The translations under genes were made by a program, and so were the position numbers. A stretch of DNA of 64,000 nt. It comes from Candidatus Acetatifactor stercoripullorum. GTDB lineage: Bacteria; Bacillota; Clostridia; Lachnospirales; Lachnospiraceae. The stretch is taken from the NCBI GenBank assembly GCA_019114005.1, contig DXGH01000041.1:1-64000 (forward strand), given 5' to 3'. The notes under the pieces are model-generated. The model was given only the letters and a program-made list of their open reading frames with translations. It did not search any database and was not told the DNA's origin. Of this stretch, positions 7,996 to 16,429 are shown in pieces. The stretch's first letter is position 1. Every line of letters starts with the position of its first letter.

Positions 7996-9465
7996 GTGAA
8001 ATTTTCCGAAAAGGCTTATGCAAATAAGGCAGCGATTACGGGACATACCGTGATTGATGTTGTTTTGCTGGCCGCATATGTGATCGAGTGGGTAAAAGGG
8101 GCCAGATCAGGGGGATATTTGTTAATCATTGCCTGTTTTATGATTCTACCGTTGATAGCGGAATGGATTCTCTATGCCAGGGACAGGGAGTCAAAAGTGG
8201 TGCGTCACATTATGGGCACTACCTACAGCTTGTTTTACATATTTGCCATATTTACCACAAGCAGTCCGGTGGCTTTTGCATATGCCCTTCCTATGTATAT
8301 GGTGATCACACTGTATATGGATACGGCATATTGTGCGGCCATAGCTTCGGGAGGTTTTCTGGCCAATGTTGCCTGCGTGATTTATCAGGCGGTGACGGCA
8401 GGCTATGGGGCGGATGAAATTAAAAATGCGGAAATCCAGCTGGCCTGTATGGCGCTTACCGGAATCTACATGGTGACAGCTACAGTGGGAATCCGGAAAT
8501 CCCATAGGGCTAATATACAGGAAATACAAATGCAGCAGGCAAAAACGGATCAGCTGCTCCAGAATGTACTGCAGGTATCCGATCGCATGAGCGAAGGCGT
8601 TGCTGCTGCCGCAGATAAGATGGTTCTGGTAAAGGAATCGGTGGAGCATATCAGAAGCTCTATGCAGGAGGTGTCTGCAGGAAGCAATGAATCCGCGCAG
8701 TCCATACAGAATCAGATGCAGAAAACGGAGCAGATACAGAATTATATTGGAAAGGTGCAGGATACGGCGGATTTTATCCGGCAGAATGTTTCGGACACTG
8801 CCAGGAAGGCGGAGGAGGGAAAAAACCAGATGGATAGTCTGGCCCTGCAGGTAGAAAAGGCCATGAATGCCAACAGGCAGGTGCAGGATAAGATGCAGGA
8901 GCTGAGAGACTATACAGAACGGATGAACACGATTATTGAGACCATCACAAGTATTGCGGGCAGCACCGGCATGCTTGCCTTAAACGCCAGCATTGAGGCA
9001 GCCAGAGCAGGGGAAGCGGGCCGCGGCTTTGCGGTAGTTGCAGGACAGATATCAGGGCTTGCCAATCAAACCAAAACAGCAACGGTAGATATTACGGAAT
9101 TGATTGAAAATATCCACAAGGAGCTGGAGGATGTGTTTGGGGCTGTGAATGTGGTGATGGAGAGCAACCGGGCAAATGCGGACAGCGCCCGGGTGGTACA
9201 GGAGAATTTCGGAAATATCGCTCAGGGCACCCAGGATATTGCACAGCAGACAGGAGAGCTGACAGGCGTAGTAAAGGAGCTTGGAGCGGCAAATGGACAG
9301 ATTGTGGAGAGCATTCAGACCTTGTCGGCTATTACCGAGGAGGTATCCGCCCATGCCAATGAAACCTATGAGGCATGTGAGGAGAATGGAAAGCTGGTGG
9401 AAAAGGCAGTGGATATCGTGCAGGAATTAAGCCGGGACGCGGAGCTGCTAAGGAGCAGCAGATAA
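7996..9465 (+). CDS. Methyl-accepting chemotaxis protein
   Basis: This receptor of about 489 residues has four to six hydrophobic helices in its first 165 residues and no large extracellular sensor domain, followed by a long coiled coil. The signalling tip is clear: IETITSIAGSTGMLALNASIEAARAGEAGRGFAVVA (split here across residues about 320-355), the CheA/CheW contact region. GTG at 7996 is preferred because AGGAGG at 7982-7987 is 8 bases upstream; the GTG at 7987 lies within that site. A TATAAT box is at 7946-7951. No other chemotaxis gene is in the window, so the input signal is unknown. Confidence 0.9.
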   Translation: MKFSEKAYANKAAITGHTVIDVVLLAAYVIEWVKGARSGGYLLIIACFMILPLIAEWILYARDRESKVVRHIMGTTYSLFYIFAIFTTSSPVAFAYALPMYMVITLYMDTAYCAAIASGGFLANVACVIYQAVTAGYGADEIKNAEIQLACMALTGIYMVTATVGIRKSHRANIQEIQMQQAKTDQLLQNVLQVSDRMSEGVAAAADKMVLVKESVEHIRSSMQEVSAGSNESAQSIQNQMQKTEQIQNYIGKVQDTADFIRQNVSDTARKAEEGKNQMDSLALQVEKAMNANRQVQDKMQELRDYTERMNTIIETITSIAGSTGMLALNASIEAARAGEAGRGFAVVAGQISGLANQTKTATVDITELIENIHKELEDVFGAVNVVMESNRANADSARVVQENFGNIAQGTQDIAQQTGELTGVVKELGAANGQIVESIQTLSAITEEVSAHANETYEACEENGKLVEKAVDIVQELSRDAELLRSSR

Positions 9466-9502
9466 ATTGTAACAGAAAGTTTGAAAAAGTGTAAAAATAC
9501 CC

Positions 9503-9531
9503 TTGACTTTTAGACATAAAAAAGTTAGAAT
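9503..9531 (+). promoter_or_regulatory. Promoter of tRNA-Arg
   Basis: TTGACT at 9503-9508 and TAGAAT at 9526-9531 with a 17-base spacer, about 39 bases before the tRNA. Confidence 0.6.
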
Positions 9532-9569
9532 ACCTTATGTTGCAGGTGATGATACCTGAACATAAGTCA

Positions 9570-9643
9570 GTGCGTTTAGCTCAGCTGGATAGAGCGTTTG
9601 GCTACGGACCAAAAGGTCGGGGGTTCGAATCCTCTAACGCACG
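9570..9643 (+). tRNA. tRNA-Arg (ACG)
   Basis: The acceptor arm pairs GTGCGTT with AACGCAC, the anticodon loop is CTACGGA with anticodon ACG (A34 is normally changed to inosine), and the T loop is TTCGAAT. It has its own promoter and terminator. CCA is not encoded. Confidence 0.97.
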
Positions 9644-9649
9644 TTAAAA

Positions 9650-9677
9650 AGCCATCGGCGAAGCCGATGGCTTTTTT
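9650..9677 (+). terminator. Rho-independent terminator of tRNA-Arg
   Basis: AGCCATCGGC and GCCGATGGCT form a perfect 10-bp stem with a GAA loop, followed by a T run. Confidence 0.93.
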
Positions 9678-9804
9678 GTGCAAAAAAAGACCGTACCACA
9701 GGAAGAAAGCCGTTTGAATAGCAATATGTTCTGAATTTAATCAATATGGAGGGAAATTCGGTGTATTTGCGCGGCGGATAAGCCGGTTTGGAAGGATAAA
9801 TAAA

Positions 9805-9839
9805 CAGGGGACTGCTGTGAGCTTTGCAGCAGTCCCCTG
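9805..9839 (-). terminator. Terminator of the oadB/oadG-like operon
   Basis: CAGGGGACTGCTG and its complement form a 13-bp stem; on the - strand it is followed by TTTATTTAT. It lies about 30 bases beyond the stop of the small OadG-like gene. The 127 bases between this and the tRNA-Arg terminator show no supported gene. Confidence 0.8.
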
Positions 9840-9868
9840 AAAAATTGCCAGAATTACCGGCGGCTATT

Positions 9869-10018
9869 TTACTTGGAAGCCTTGTCCGCAGATTTCTTTG
9901 CGGAGGAGGCGTCCGCCTTGGCCAGAATAAATGTCATAATCATAATGATAATCATGGCTGTGAAAATTCCCAGCATACCCATGCCCATCATTTCCAATGC
10001 GACGATAATGTTATTCAT
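9869..10018 (-). CDS. Small OadG/MmdD-like sodium pump subunit
   Basis: This 49-residue protein has one membrane helix (about residues 12-33, GMGMLGIFTAMIIIMIMTF) followed by a short charged Ala/Lys/Ser tail ending KKSADKASK. That is the layout of the gamma subunit of Na+-translocating decarboxylases (OadG family), which stabilises the membrane complex. GGAGATCAC lies just before ATG. It is 45 bases downstream of the beta-subunit gene and inside its operon. It was found by reading the reverse strand because it is too short for usual ORF cut-offs. Confidence 0.78.
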   Translation of the reverse strand: MNNIIVALEMMGMGMLGIFTAMIIIMIMTFILAKADASSAKKSADKASK

Positions 10019-10063
10019 ATGTGATCTCCTTTCCCTGAACTGCAGATTCTGCTAACCTGTCTG

Positions 10064-11200
10064 TCAGCTCATGCTTGTTACCAGCTGAATCAGCAGACCG
10101 CCGGCTACGGCAGATGCAATCTGGCCTGCAACGTTAGCGCCTGCTGCGTGCATAATTACGATATTTCCGGGAGATTCCTCCTGGGCGATCTTCTGTACCA
10201 CTCTGGAAGCCATGGGGAATGCGGAAATTCCGGCTGCGCCTATCATGGGGTTGATTTTCTTTTTCAGGAACAGATTCATAATTTTGGCAAGAAGCACGCC
10301 GCCAAAGGTATCAAATACAAATGCGGCAAGACCGATGGCCATAATGAAAAGGGTGTCGGGCTTTACAAAGGAATCTGCCTGCATGCTGAAGGAGATAGTG
10401 ATACCCAAAAGCAGAGTGATCAGGTTTGTCAGTGTGGTCTGTGCTGTCTGGCTTAAGGACTCGAGCACTCCGCACTCGCGGATCAGGTTTCCGAACATCA
10501 AAAAGCCCACCAGAGAAGCGGAGGAAGGAGCGATAAAGCCTACAATGATCGTGGTAAAAATAGGGAACAGAATACGGGTACGCTTGGAAACGGATTTGTT
10601 GTCGTAATCCATGCGGATGGAACGTTCCTTTTTCGTCGTGATCAGCTTGATGGCAAAGGGCTGTACAATAGGAACCAGCGCCATGTAGGAGTATGCGGCC
10701 ACAGCAATGGCGCCCACATATTGGGAATTGAGCACCTGGGACACTAAAAGGGAGGTGGGACCGTCCGCAGCGCCGATGATACCGATGGAAGCGGCATCAT
10801 TCAAAGAAAATCCCAGAGCGGAAGCCAGAAGCAGTGCGGCAAAAATACCGAACTGAGCGGCAGCTCCGAAGAGGAACATGGAGGGCTTGGCCAAAAGAGG
10901 ACCAAAGTCGATCATAGCTCCGATACCGATAAACAATAACAGGGGCATTGCCTCCGAAGCGGCAATTCCAACGTCATAAAGCCAGGAAACAATACCGTGG
11001 GTTTCGCCTACCCCCTGGAGAACCTGATCCACCGCATTGCTGCCGGGCAGGTTTACCAAAATGGCGCCGAAGCCCATTGGCAGCAGCAGAGCAGGCTCAT
11101 ACTCCTTTTTGATTGCCACCCAGATTAAGGCGGCTCCTACTACATACATTACGATTTGCTGCCAGGTGACGGCAGCGAGACCTTCCCATAAAAATGACAT
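10064..11200 (-). CDS. Na+-translocating decarboxylase beta subunit (OadB/MmdB-like)
   Basis: The 378-residue protein has about nine to eleven hydrophobic segments and family motifs such as LLLFIGIGAMIDFGPLL, IGIIGAADGPTSLLVS and ISAFPMASRVVQK. The beta subunit couples decarboxylation of an acyl carrier to Na+ export across the membrane. Only the gamma-like peptide accompanies it here; no alpha carboxyltransferase or biotin carrier is in the operon, so either these are encoded elsewhere or the pair works alone. The leader upstream contains a candidate Mn2+-type riboswitch and a terminator that would control the whole operon. AAAGGTG precedes ATG. Confidence 0.92.
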   Translation of the reverse strand: MSFLWEGLAAVTWQQIVMYVVGAALIWVAIKKEYEPALLLPMGFGAILVNLPGSNAVDQVLQGVGETHGIVSWLYDVGIAASEAMPLLLFIGIGAMIDFGPLLAKPSMFLFGAAAQFGIFAALLLASALGFSLNDAASIGIIGAADGPTSLLVSQVLNSQYVGAIAVAAYSYMALVPIVQPFAIKLITTKKERSIRMDYDNKSVSKRTRILFPIFTTIIVGFIAPSSASLVGFLMFGNLIRECGVLESLSQTAQTTLTNLITLLLGITISFSMQADSFVKPDTLFIMAIGLAAFVFDTFGGVLLAKIMNLFLKKKINPMIGAAGISAFPMASRVVQKIAQEESPGNIVIMHAAGANVAGQIASAVAGGLLIQLVTSMS

Positions 11201-11230
11201 TTTTCTTACACCTTTCTTTGTTTTTTGAGA

Positions 11231-11284
11231 ATAAAAAAGACCTTTACCATGCGGGGAAGGAAACCCTTGCGTGATAAAAGTCTT
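11231..11284 (-). terminator. Leader terminator competing with riboswitch P1
   Basis: On the - strand AAGACTTTTATC pairs with GGTAAAGGTCTT and is followed by TTTTTT. The 5' arm contains the CTTTT that also forms the 3' side of riboswitch P1, so ligand-stabilised P1 would prevent the terminator from forming. It lies 31 bases before the oadB-like start. Confidence 0.8.
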
Positions 11285-11378
11285 GCCGTTTCAATTACAG
11301 GCGGGCAGTTTCCCAAGATGCCGAAATGTCGCCTGCAATCCATAATTCGTAAAGAACATGGCGGCTACTCCCTTTTGT
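11273..11378 (-). ncRNA. yybP-ykoY-type (Mn2+) riboswitch candidate
   Basis: The leader RNA reads AAAAGGGAGTAGCCG near its 5' end and CGGCAAGACTTTT at its 3' end, the two hallmark blocks of the yybP-ykoY manganese riboswitch. P1 is AAAAG/CTTTT, P2 is GCCG/CGGC, and a distal arm CAGGCG/CGCCTG encloses GGCATC, as expected for the L3 contact. The overlapping terminator predicts that ligand binding switches transcription on. The class is known to control Mn2+ and cation exporters; control of an OadB-like gene is the unusual part. Assignment is from memory of the consensus, not from a covariance search. Confidence 0.75.
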
Positions 11379-11384
11379 CGATTA

Positions 11385-11413
11385 ATTATATAAAATATGT
11401 AGAAAAAAAGCAA
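11385..11413 (-). promoter_or_regulatory. Promoter of the riboswitch-oadB operon
   Basis: On the - strand TTGCTT (11413-11408) and TATAAT (11390-11385) are 17 bases apart; transcription would begin just ahead of the riboswitch P1. Confidence 0.8.
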
Positions 11414-11446
11414 GTGGAAAGGAAGAAAAATTGCCGCAACATCAGA

Positions 11447-11475
11447 TTGCTTTTTTGTACGAATGCACGTATAAT
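11447..11475 (+). promoter_or_regulatory. Promoter of rubrerythrin
   Basis: TTGCTT at 11447-11452 and TATAAT at 11470-11475 are 17 bases apart, 37 bases before ATG. It is back to back with the riboswitch promoter. The -10 lies within the open frame upstream of ATG 11512, which supports that start. Confidence 0.8.
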
Positions 11476-11511
11476 GAAAATAACTGGTTGGCAGCAGAAA
11501 GGAAGGATATT

Positions 11512-12051
11512 ATGGCGGAATTAAAAGGAAGCAGGACAGAGAAGAACCTTATGGAGGCGTTTGCGGGAGAGTCTATGGCTCACACCAAATACAAGTATTA
11601 TGCTTCCAAGGCAAAAAAGGACGGCTATGTGCAGATTGGAGAGCTGTTTGAGGAAACGGCTGCAAATGAGAAGGAGCACGCAAAGATATGGTTTAAGCTT
11701 CTTCATGACGGTATCGGCTCTACTCCGGACAATTTAAGGGACGCTGCAGAGGGCGAGAATTACGAGTGGACGGATATGTATGACAGATTCGCAAAGGAAG
11801 CGAAGGAAGAGGGCTTTGAGGAAATTGCAGCCCTGTTTGCAGGCGTTGCGGCCATTGAAAAGGAGCATGAGGAAAGATATAGAAAGCTGCTTCAAAATAT
11901 TGAAGAGGGCATTGTATTTTCCAGGGATGGGGATACCATCTGGAAGTGCAGAAACTGCGGACATATTGTGATCGGGCCAAAGGCGCCTGAGGTATGCCCG
12001 GTGTGCAGCCATCCCCAGTCTTACTTTGAAATCAAGGCGGAAAACTATTAA
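11512..12051 (+). CDS. rbr: Rubrerythrin
   Basis: The 179-residue protein reduces hydrogen peroxide in anaerobes using a diiron site and a rubredoxin-type iron. The N-terminal ferritin-like four-helix domain shows paired ExxH motifs ([14 protein letters not shown] and [14 protein letters not shown]), and the C-terminal rubredoxin-like domain has CRNCGH and [11 protein letters not shown] at 11512 follows GAAAGGAAGGATATT, and the promoter position rules out the longer frame. It is probably co-transcribed with the small DUF6171 gene 9 bases downstream. Confidence 0.95.
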   Translation: MAELKGSRTEKNLMEAFAGESMAHTKYKYYASKAKKDGYVQIGELFEETAANEKEHAKIWFKLLHDGIGSTPDNLRDAAEGENYEWTDMYDRFAKEAKEEGFEEIAALFAGVAAIEKEHEERYRKLLQNIEEGIVFSRDGDTIWKCRNCGHIVIGPKAPEVCPVCSHPQSYFEIKAENY

Positions 12052-12060
12052 TAGAAATTA

Positions 12061-12351
12061 ATGGAAATAGAAAAGGGAATGGAAGCAAAAGAAACAGCTG
12101 TCAACAAAAGAGCCTGTAAAAGATGTCTCACCAGGGAAATGGCGGGTTCAGAGGCATACTTTGAAAATCTGTACGCTTATATTGCCGGTCTGGATGACGG
12201 CATAAAGGCGGATGAAACGCTTTATGAAAAGCGGCTTGAAGTGTGTAGGGAATGCGATCTGCTTTTTCAGGGGATGTGCAGGGCCTGCGGATGCTATGTG
12301 GAGCTTCGGGCGGCAGTGGCCAGAAATGAGTGCCCATACCAAAAATGGTGA
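12061..12351 (+). CDS. DUF6171 family Cys-rich protein
   Basis: This protein of up to 96 residues has two Cys clusters, CKRCLTREM near residue 19 and CRECDLLFQGMCRACGCYVELRAAV near 63, followed by a last Cys in NECP. The pattern fits a metal (zinc or iron) binding mini-protein of the DUF6171 family of Clostridia; the function is unknown. It lies directly behind rubrerythrin with no clear ribosome site at ATG 12061, so translation may be coupled or may start at ATG 12079. A role in oxidative or metal stress is only suggested by position. Confidence 0.7.
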   Translation: MEIEKGMEAKETAVNKRACKRCLTREMAGSEAYFENLYAYIAGLDDGIKADETLYEKRLEVCRECDLLFQGMCRACGCYVELRAAVARNECPYQKW

Positions 12352-12352
12352 G

Positions 12353-12380
12353 AAAAAAGGGAGCCAAAGCTCCCTTTTTT
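12353..12380. terminator. Bidirectional terminator between rbr operon and GH94 gene
   Basis: AAAAAAGGGAGC and GCTCCCTTTTTT form a 12-bp stem with a CAAA loop. T runs are present on both strands, so it can end both the rubrerythrin operon and the convergent phosphorylase gene. Confidence 0.9.
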
Positions 12381-12443
12381 CATGCTTCCCAAACGGCATC
12401 CGGCAGGATGAACGCGTCTTGGCGCACCTGGCACAGAGCAGGA

Positions 12444-14879
12444 TTATCCCATGATGACCTCCACCTGCACCTGCTTTTTTCCGTCCTGCCAGGGGATTAC
12501 ATTCCCTGGTATTTCTTTGCCGTCCACCAGAAGCTTTGCCACACCCTTCTGCACATTTTGAGGATTTTTTACCTGAATGTGATAGGAGGCGCCTCGGAAT
12601 TTCCTTGTGACCTGGAAATCTCCAAAATGCTCGGGTACACAGGGGGCGATCTGAAGGCCTTCATAGGTGGGATAAATCCCCAGAATATATTGGGAAATAT
12701 TCACAAAAGTCCAGGCTGCGGTTCCCGTCAGCCAGCTGTTCTTGGCTTCACCGTGCCTGGGAGCGTCCTTCCCTGCGATCATCTGCGCATATACATAAGG
12801 TTCTGTACGGTGAACTTCGCTGATCTCCTCCACATAGGCCGGACAGGTTTTTTTGTAAATTTCGAAAGCCCGGCTGCCTCTGCCCAAGACGGTCTCCGCG
12901 ATGGACACCCAGGGATTGTTGTGGCAGAAAATACCGGCGTTTTCCTTATATCCAGGGGGATAGGAGGAAATTTCCCCAAGCTCCAGGTGATAGCGCGTGT
13001 AAGGGGGCTGCAGGATCATAATGCCATAATCGGTGTCCAGGCGGTTTTTTACGGAATCCAGGGCTTTCTGGGCCAGACCTTCTTTTACGCCAATGCCGGC
13101 AAGGACGCAGAAGCCCTGAGGCTCTATGTAAATCTGGCCTTCTTCGCATTGAGCGGAGCCCACCTTGTTTCCCATTGCGTCGTAGGCCCGAAGAAACCAT
13201 TGCCCGTCCCAGCCGCTTTTTAATACGGCATCGTACATTTCCTTTACCTGGCTTCTGGCGTATTGGGCCTCCTTGTCATCTCCAAGCAGCGCAGCCAGTT
13301 TTGCGTATTCCTCCCCATACTTTACGAACATGCCGGCGATAAACACAGATTCCGCCACAGGGCCTTCGCTCGGCCCAAAGGTCTGGAAGGATTCTCCCGG
13401 ATGCTCGGAAAAGCAGTTTAAGTTCAGACAGTCATTCCAGTCGGCCCGGCCGATGAGCGGCAGGCCGTGCGGGCCTTTATGGTTTACAATATAGTCAAAG
13501 GAGCGCTTTAAATGCTCCAAAAGGGGTGCGGCCTTAGCGGGATCATGGTCAAAGGGAACAGGCTCAGACAAAATGGATAGATCCCCTGTCTCTCTCACAT
13601 ATGCGCCCACCCCGGCAATCAGCCACAAGGGATCGTCGTTAAAACCGCTTCCGATGTCGGAATTCCCCTTTTTTGTGAGAGGCTGGTATTGATGATAGGC
13701 GCTGCCGTCCTCAAACTGGGTGGAGGCGATGTCGATGATCCGCTGCCTTGCCCGGTCAGGAATCAGATGAACGAACCCTAACAAATCCTGGCAGGAATCC
13801 CGAAACCCCATGCCTCGTCCGATACCGGACTCATAATAGGAGGCGGAGCGGGACATATTGAAGGTTACCATGCACTGATACTGATTCCAGATATTTACCA
13901 TCCGATTTACTTTTTCATCCTGTGTGTGAACCTGATAGCTGTCAAGCAGTGTGCGCCAATAGAGGCACAGCTCGTCGAATGCTTTTTCGGCATCCTTTTC
14001 GGAGGCATATTTCTCCAGCATGGCATAGGCGGGCTTTTTGTTGATTACTCCGGGGCTTTCCCATTTGTCCTGGGGAGGATTTTCCACGTACCCCAGCACG
14101 AAAAGGAAGGTTTTGCTCTCTCCCGGATCCAGGGTGAGATTGATCTGGTGAGAGGCGATGGGAGACCAGCCGCTGGCTATGGAGTTTGTGCAGGCGCCCT
14201 GCTCCACCGCTTCGGGACAGTCGGCGCCCCGGTAAGGGCCTAAAAAGGCGTCTCTGCTGGTATCAAAGCCCGCAATGTCCGTATTAACGGAATAAAAGGC
14301 ATAATGATTGCGCCGTTCTCTGTATTCGGTTTTGTGGAAAATAGCAGAACCTGCTGTCTCCACCTCGCCAATGCTTAGATTTCTCTGGAAATTTTTCATG
14401 TCGTCATCTGCATTCCAAAGACACCATTCCACATAAGAAAAAACAGAAAAGGTTTTCGGACAGGTGGTATTGTTGGTGAGCGTCAGTCTGGTGAGTTCAC
14501 AGTTGTCCTTTACCGGGATAAAGGTGAGCACATCTGCCCTGAGGCCTCCCTTGGAGGCCAGAAAGCGGCTGTAACCAAGCCCGTGGCGGCACTCGTAAAA
14601 ATCAAGCTCGGTCTTGGAGGGCTGCCAGCCGGGATTCCAGATCACGGAGCCGTCCTTTATATAGAAATATTTACCGTTTACATCCCAGGGTACATTATTG
14701 TACCGGTAACGGGTCAGACGCAGCAGCTTTGCATCCTTGTAAAAGGTGTAGCCGCCACAGGTATTGGAGATCAGGCTGAAAAAATCATTGCAGCCCAGAT
14801 AATTGATCCAGGGAAGCGGCGTTGCAGGAGCAGTGATTACATACTCCCGGTGTTTGTCGTCATAATACCCAAATTTCAT
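12444..14879 (-). CDS. GH94 glycoside phosphorylase, cellobiose-phosphorylase type
   Basis: This 811-residue cytoplasmic enzyme would split a beta-linked disaccharide with phosphate into a sugar 1-phosphate and glucose. The start [15 protein letters not shown], the N-terminal beta-sandwich, the (alpha/alpha)6 barrel, the catalytic acid region [13 protein letters not shown] and the phosphate-site region near [13 protein letters not shown] are those of cellobiose phosphorylase, whose normal length is about 811. ATG at 14879 follows AAAGGAGAAAC; the open frame extends 20 codons further without support. It is divergent from a LacI/ABC sugar-uptake operon and shares LacI-like operators with it, so the pair probably imports and phosphorolyses cello-oligosaccharides. 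Confidence 0.92.
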   Translation of the reverse strand: MKFGYYDDKHREYVITAPATPLPWINYLGCNDFFSLISNTCGGYTFYKDAKLLRLTRYRYNNVPWDVNGKYFYIKDGSVIWNPGWQPSKTELDFYECRHGLGYSRFLASKGGLRADVLTFIPVKDNCELTRLTLTNNTTCPKTFSVFSYVEWCLWNADDDMKNFQRNLSIGEVETAGSAIFHKTEYRERRNHYAFYSVNTDIAGFDTSRDAFLGPYRGADCPEAVEQGACTNSIASGWSPIASHQINLTLDPGESKTFLFVLGYVENPPQDKWESPGVINKKPAYAMLEKYASEKDAEKAFDELCLYWRTLLDSYQVHTQDEKVNRMVNIWNQYQCMVTFNMSRSASYYESGIGRGMGFRDSCQDLLGFVHLIPDRARQRIIDIASTQFEDGSAYHQYQPLTKKGNSDIGSGFNDDPLWLIAGVGAYVRETGDLSILSEPVPFDHDPAKAAPLLEHLKRSFDYIVNHKGPHGLPLIGRADWNDCLNLNCFSEHPGESFQTFGPSEGPVAESVFIAGMFVKYGEEYAKLAALLGDDKEAQYARSQVKEMYDAVLKSGWDGQWFLRAYDAMGNKVGSAQCEEGQIYIEPQGFCVLAGIGVKEGLAQKALDSVKNRLDTDYGIMILQPPYTRYHLELGEISSYPPGYKENAGIFCHNNPWVSIAETVLGRGSRAFEIYKKTCPAYVEEISEVHRTEPYVYAQMIAGKDAPRHGEAKNSWLTGTAAWTFVNISQYILGIYPTYEGLQIAPCVPEHFGDFQVTRKFRGASYHIQVKNPQNVQKGVAKLLVDGKEIPGNVIPWQDGKKQVQVEVIMG

Positions 14880-14910
14880 ATGGCAAGTTTCTCCTTTTTT
14901 AGGTTTAAGA

Positions 14911-14970
14911 AAACGTTTAAGTTGTTGTAATCTTAACATGGATTATATAGAACAAAGTCGGAAAAATCAA
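14911..14970 (-). promoter_or_regulatory. GH94 promoter with LacI-like operator
   Basis: On the - strand TTGATT (14970-14965) and TATAAT (14947-14942) are 17 bases apart. The palindrome AAACGTTT at 14911-14918, within AGAAAACGTTTAAG, lies just downstream of the -10, the usual place for a LacI-family roadblock operator. Confidence 0.65.
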
Positions 14971-15310
14971 TAGAAATCGCAGAAAAATTGAAAGAAAAAA
15001 CAAATATGGAGGGAGGGGAATAAAAAGGCCAGGTAATAAAATAAAAAGAAAACGTTATACGATAAAGGTATATTATTATAGAAGAAGAAAATTTAAAAAT
15101 GAGCTTAATACACAAAAAATGGTATTTAAAATTGTAAATAGCATACAAAGTGATTATAAAATTCAAAAAAGGCATTGCAAAATTATAAAATGTGTTGTAT
15201 ATTGAAATTACGAAAACGATTAAGTCAAGTGTAAATCGGAACTGTCAGAGAAGGAAGCTTTTGGAAACAGTTTTTCCGTCAACCTTCTGCCAGTGGACGG
15301 GGAGAGAGCT
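14940..15310. other. Divergent control region with three GAAAACG operators
   Basis: No gene is supported in this AT-rich stretch. It holds the GH94 promoter, the lacI-ABC promoter and three similar sites: AGAAAACGTTTAAG near 14909, AGAAAACGTTATAC at 15047-15060 and CGAAAACGATTAAG at 15211-15224. Their common GAAAACG core with LacI-type symmetry suggests one regulator, the adjacent LacI protein, controls both directions. Confidence 0.6.
15175..15224 (+). promoter_or_regulatory. Promoter and operator of the lacI-ABC operon
   Basis: TTGCAA at 15175-15180 and TATATT at 15198-15203 are 17 bases apart, followed by the operator-like CGAAAACGATTAAG at 15211-15224. Confidence 0.6.
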
Positions 15311-16429
15311 ATGGCATCATTAAAGGATATTTCCGCCCGGTGCGGTGTGTCTGTTGCAACGGTCAGCAAGGCGTTGAACAATCACAAGGACATTGGAGAG
15401 GACACAAAGGAGCGTATCAGGAAGGCAGCCAAGGAATTGGGGTATCTGCCAAATCTTTCGGCAAGAGCCTTAAAGACGAATAGGACGTATGCAATCGGGG
15501 TCCTGTTTGCGGATGAAGCCAGAAGCGGACTTACCCATGATTATTTTGCCAGTGTGCTTGACAGCTTTAAGCGGACGGCCGAAAAAAGCGGCTATGATAT
15601 CACCTTTATCAACAGCTGCCGCAACAGAGAGGGAAGGATGTCCTATTTGGAGCACAGCCGGTACAGAGGCTTTGACGGCGTGGTGCTTGCCTGCATTGAT
15701 TTCAACGACCCTGAGGTGATAGAGCTTGTACAGAGCGACATTCCGGTTGTGACCATTGACTATCTTTTCAACAACAGAATTGCTGTTTTGTCGGACAACG
15801 TAAATGGCATGAAGGATCTGCTCGAATACGTGTACAGCAAGGGACATCGCAAGATTGCTTATATTCACGGTGCAGAGTCAGCAGTTACCAGCAGCAGGCT
15901 GTCCAGCTTTTACAGAACGGCGGAGCGGCTGGGGCTTAAGGTTCCGGATGAATACATCAGAGAGGCGGCATACAGGGATACCGTGACTACATATGAGGTA
16001 ACCAATGAACTGCTTGACCTGAAGGAGCCGCCCACCTGTATTTTGTATCCGGACGATTTTGCGGCCTTTGGGGGGATCAGTGCCATCAGGCAGAGGGGGT
16101 TAAGAATACCGGAGGACATATCCGTTGCGGGCTACGATGGCATACAGTCGGCCAGAAATCTGGAACCGCAGCTTGCCACAGTCAGGCAGGATACAGAGCA
16201 GATTGGATGCGTGGCGGCCAGAGAGCTGATTAGTCTGATTGAAAGGCCGAAGACGACTCTGATAGAACAGCTTATCATTTCCGGATGGGTGGAGGAGGGG
16301 AAATCCGTGGCCTCCATACCAGGAGAAAAACAACAGGCATTTATGCCGGACGGAACAGGATACCCGGGCGGCGTAAAAATAAATGCAACAGCAAAAAACA
16401 GCACAAAAAAAGGGAGGAAAAAAGAATGA
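15311..16429 (+). CDS. LacI-family transcriptional regulator of the sugar operon
   Basis: The 372-residue protein begins with a LacI helix-turn-helix (LKDISARCGVSVATVSKALN) and the hinge GYLPNLSARALKT, followed by a periplasmic-binding-protein-like sugar domain (RGFDGVVLACIDF, GHRKIAYIHG, PEDISVAGYDG). It most likely represses its own operon and the divergent GH94 gene through the GAAAACG sites. ATG at 15311 is preferred because GGGGAGAG lies 6 bases upstream. Its stop overlaps the ATG of the next gene (ATGA), which couples regulator and transporter translation. The C-terminal tail is Lys-rich and slightly long. Confidence 0.92.
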   Translation: MASLKDISARCGVSVATVSKALNNHKDIGEDTKERIRKAAKELGYLPNLSARALKTNRTYAIGVLFADEARSGLTHDYFASVLDSFKRTAEKSGYDITFINSCRNREGRMSYLEHSRYRGFDGVVLACIDFNDPEVIELVQSDIPVVTIDYLFNNRIAVLSDNVNGMKDLLEYVYSKGHRKIAYIHGAESAVTSSRLSSFYRTAERLGLKVPDEYIREAAYRDTVTTYEVTNELLDLKEPPTCILYPDDFAAFGGISAIRQRGLRIPEDISVAGYDGIQSARNLEPQLATVRQDTEQIGCVAARELISLIERPKTTLIEQLIISGWVEEGKSVASIPGEKQQAFMPDGTGYPGGVKINATAKNSTKKGRKKE

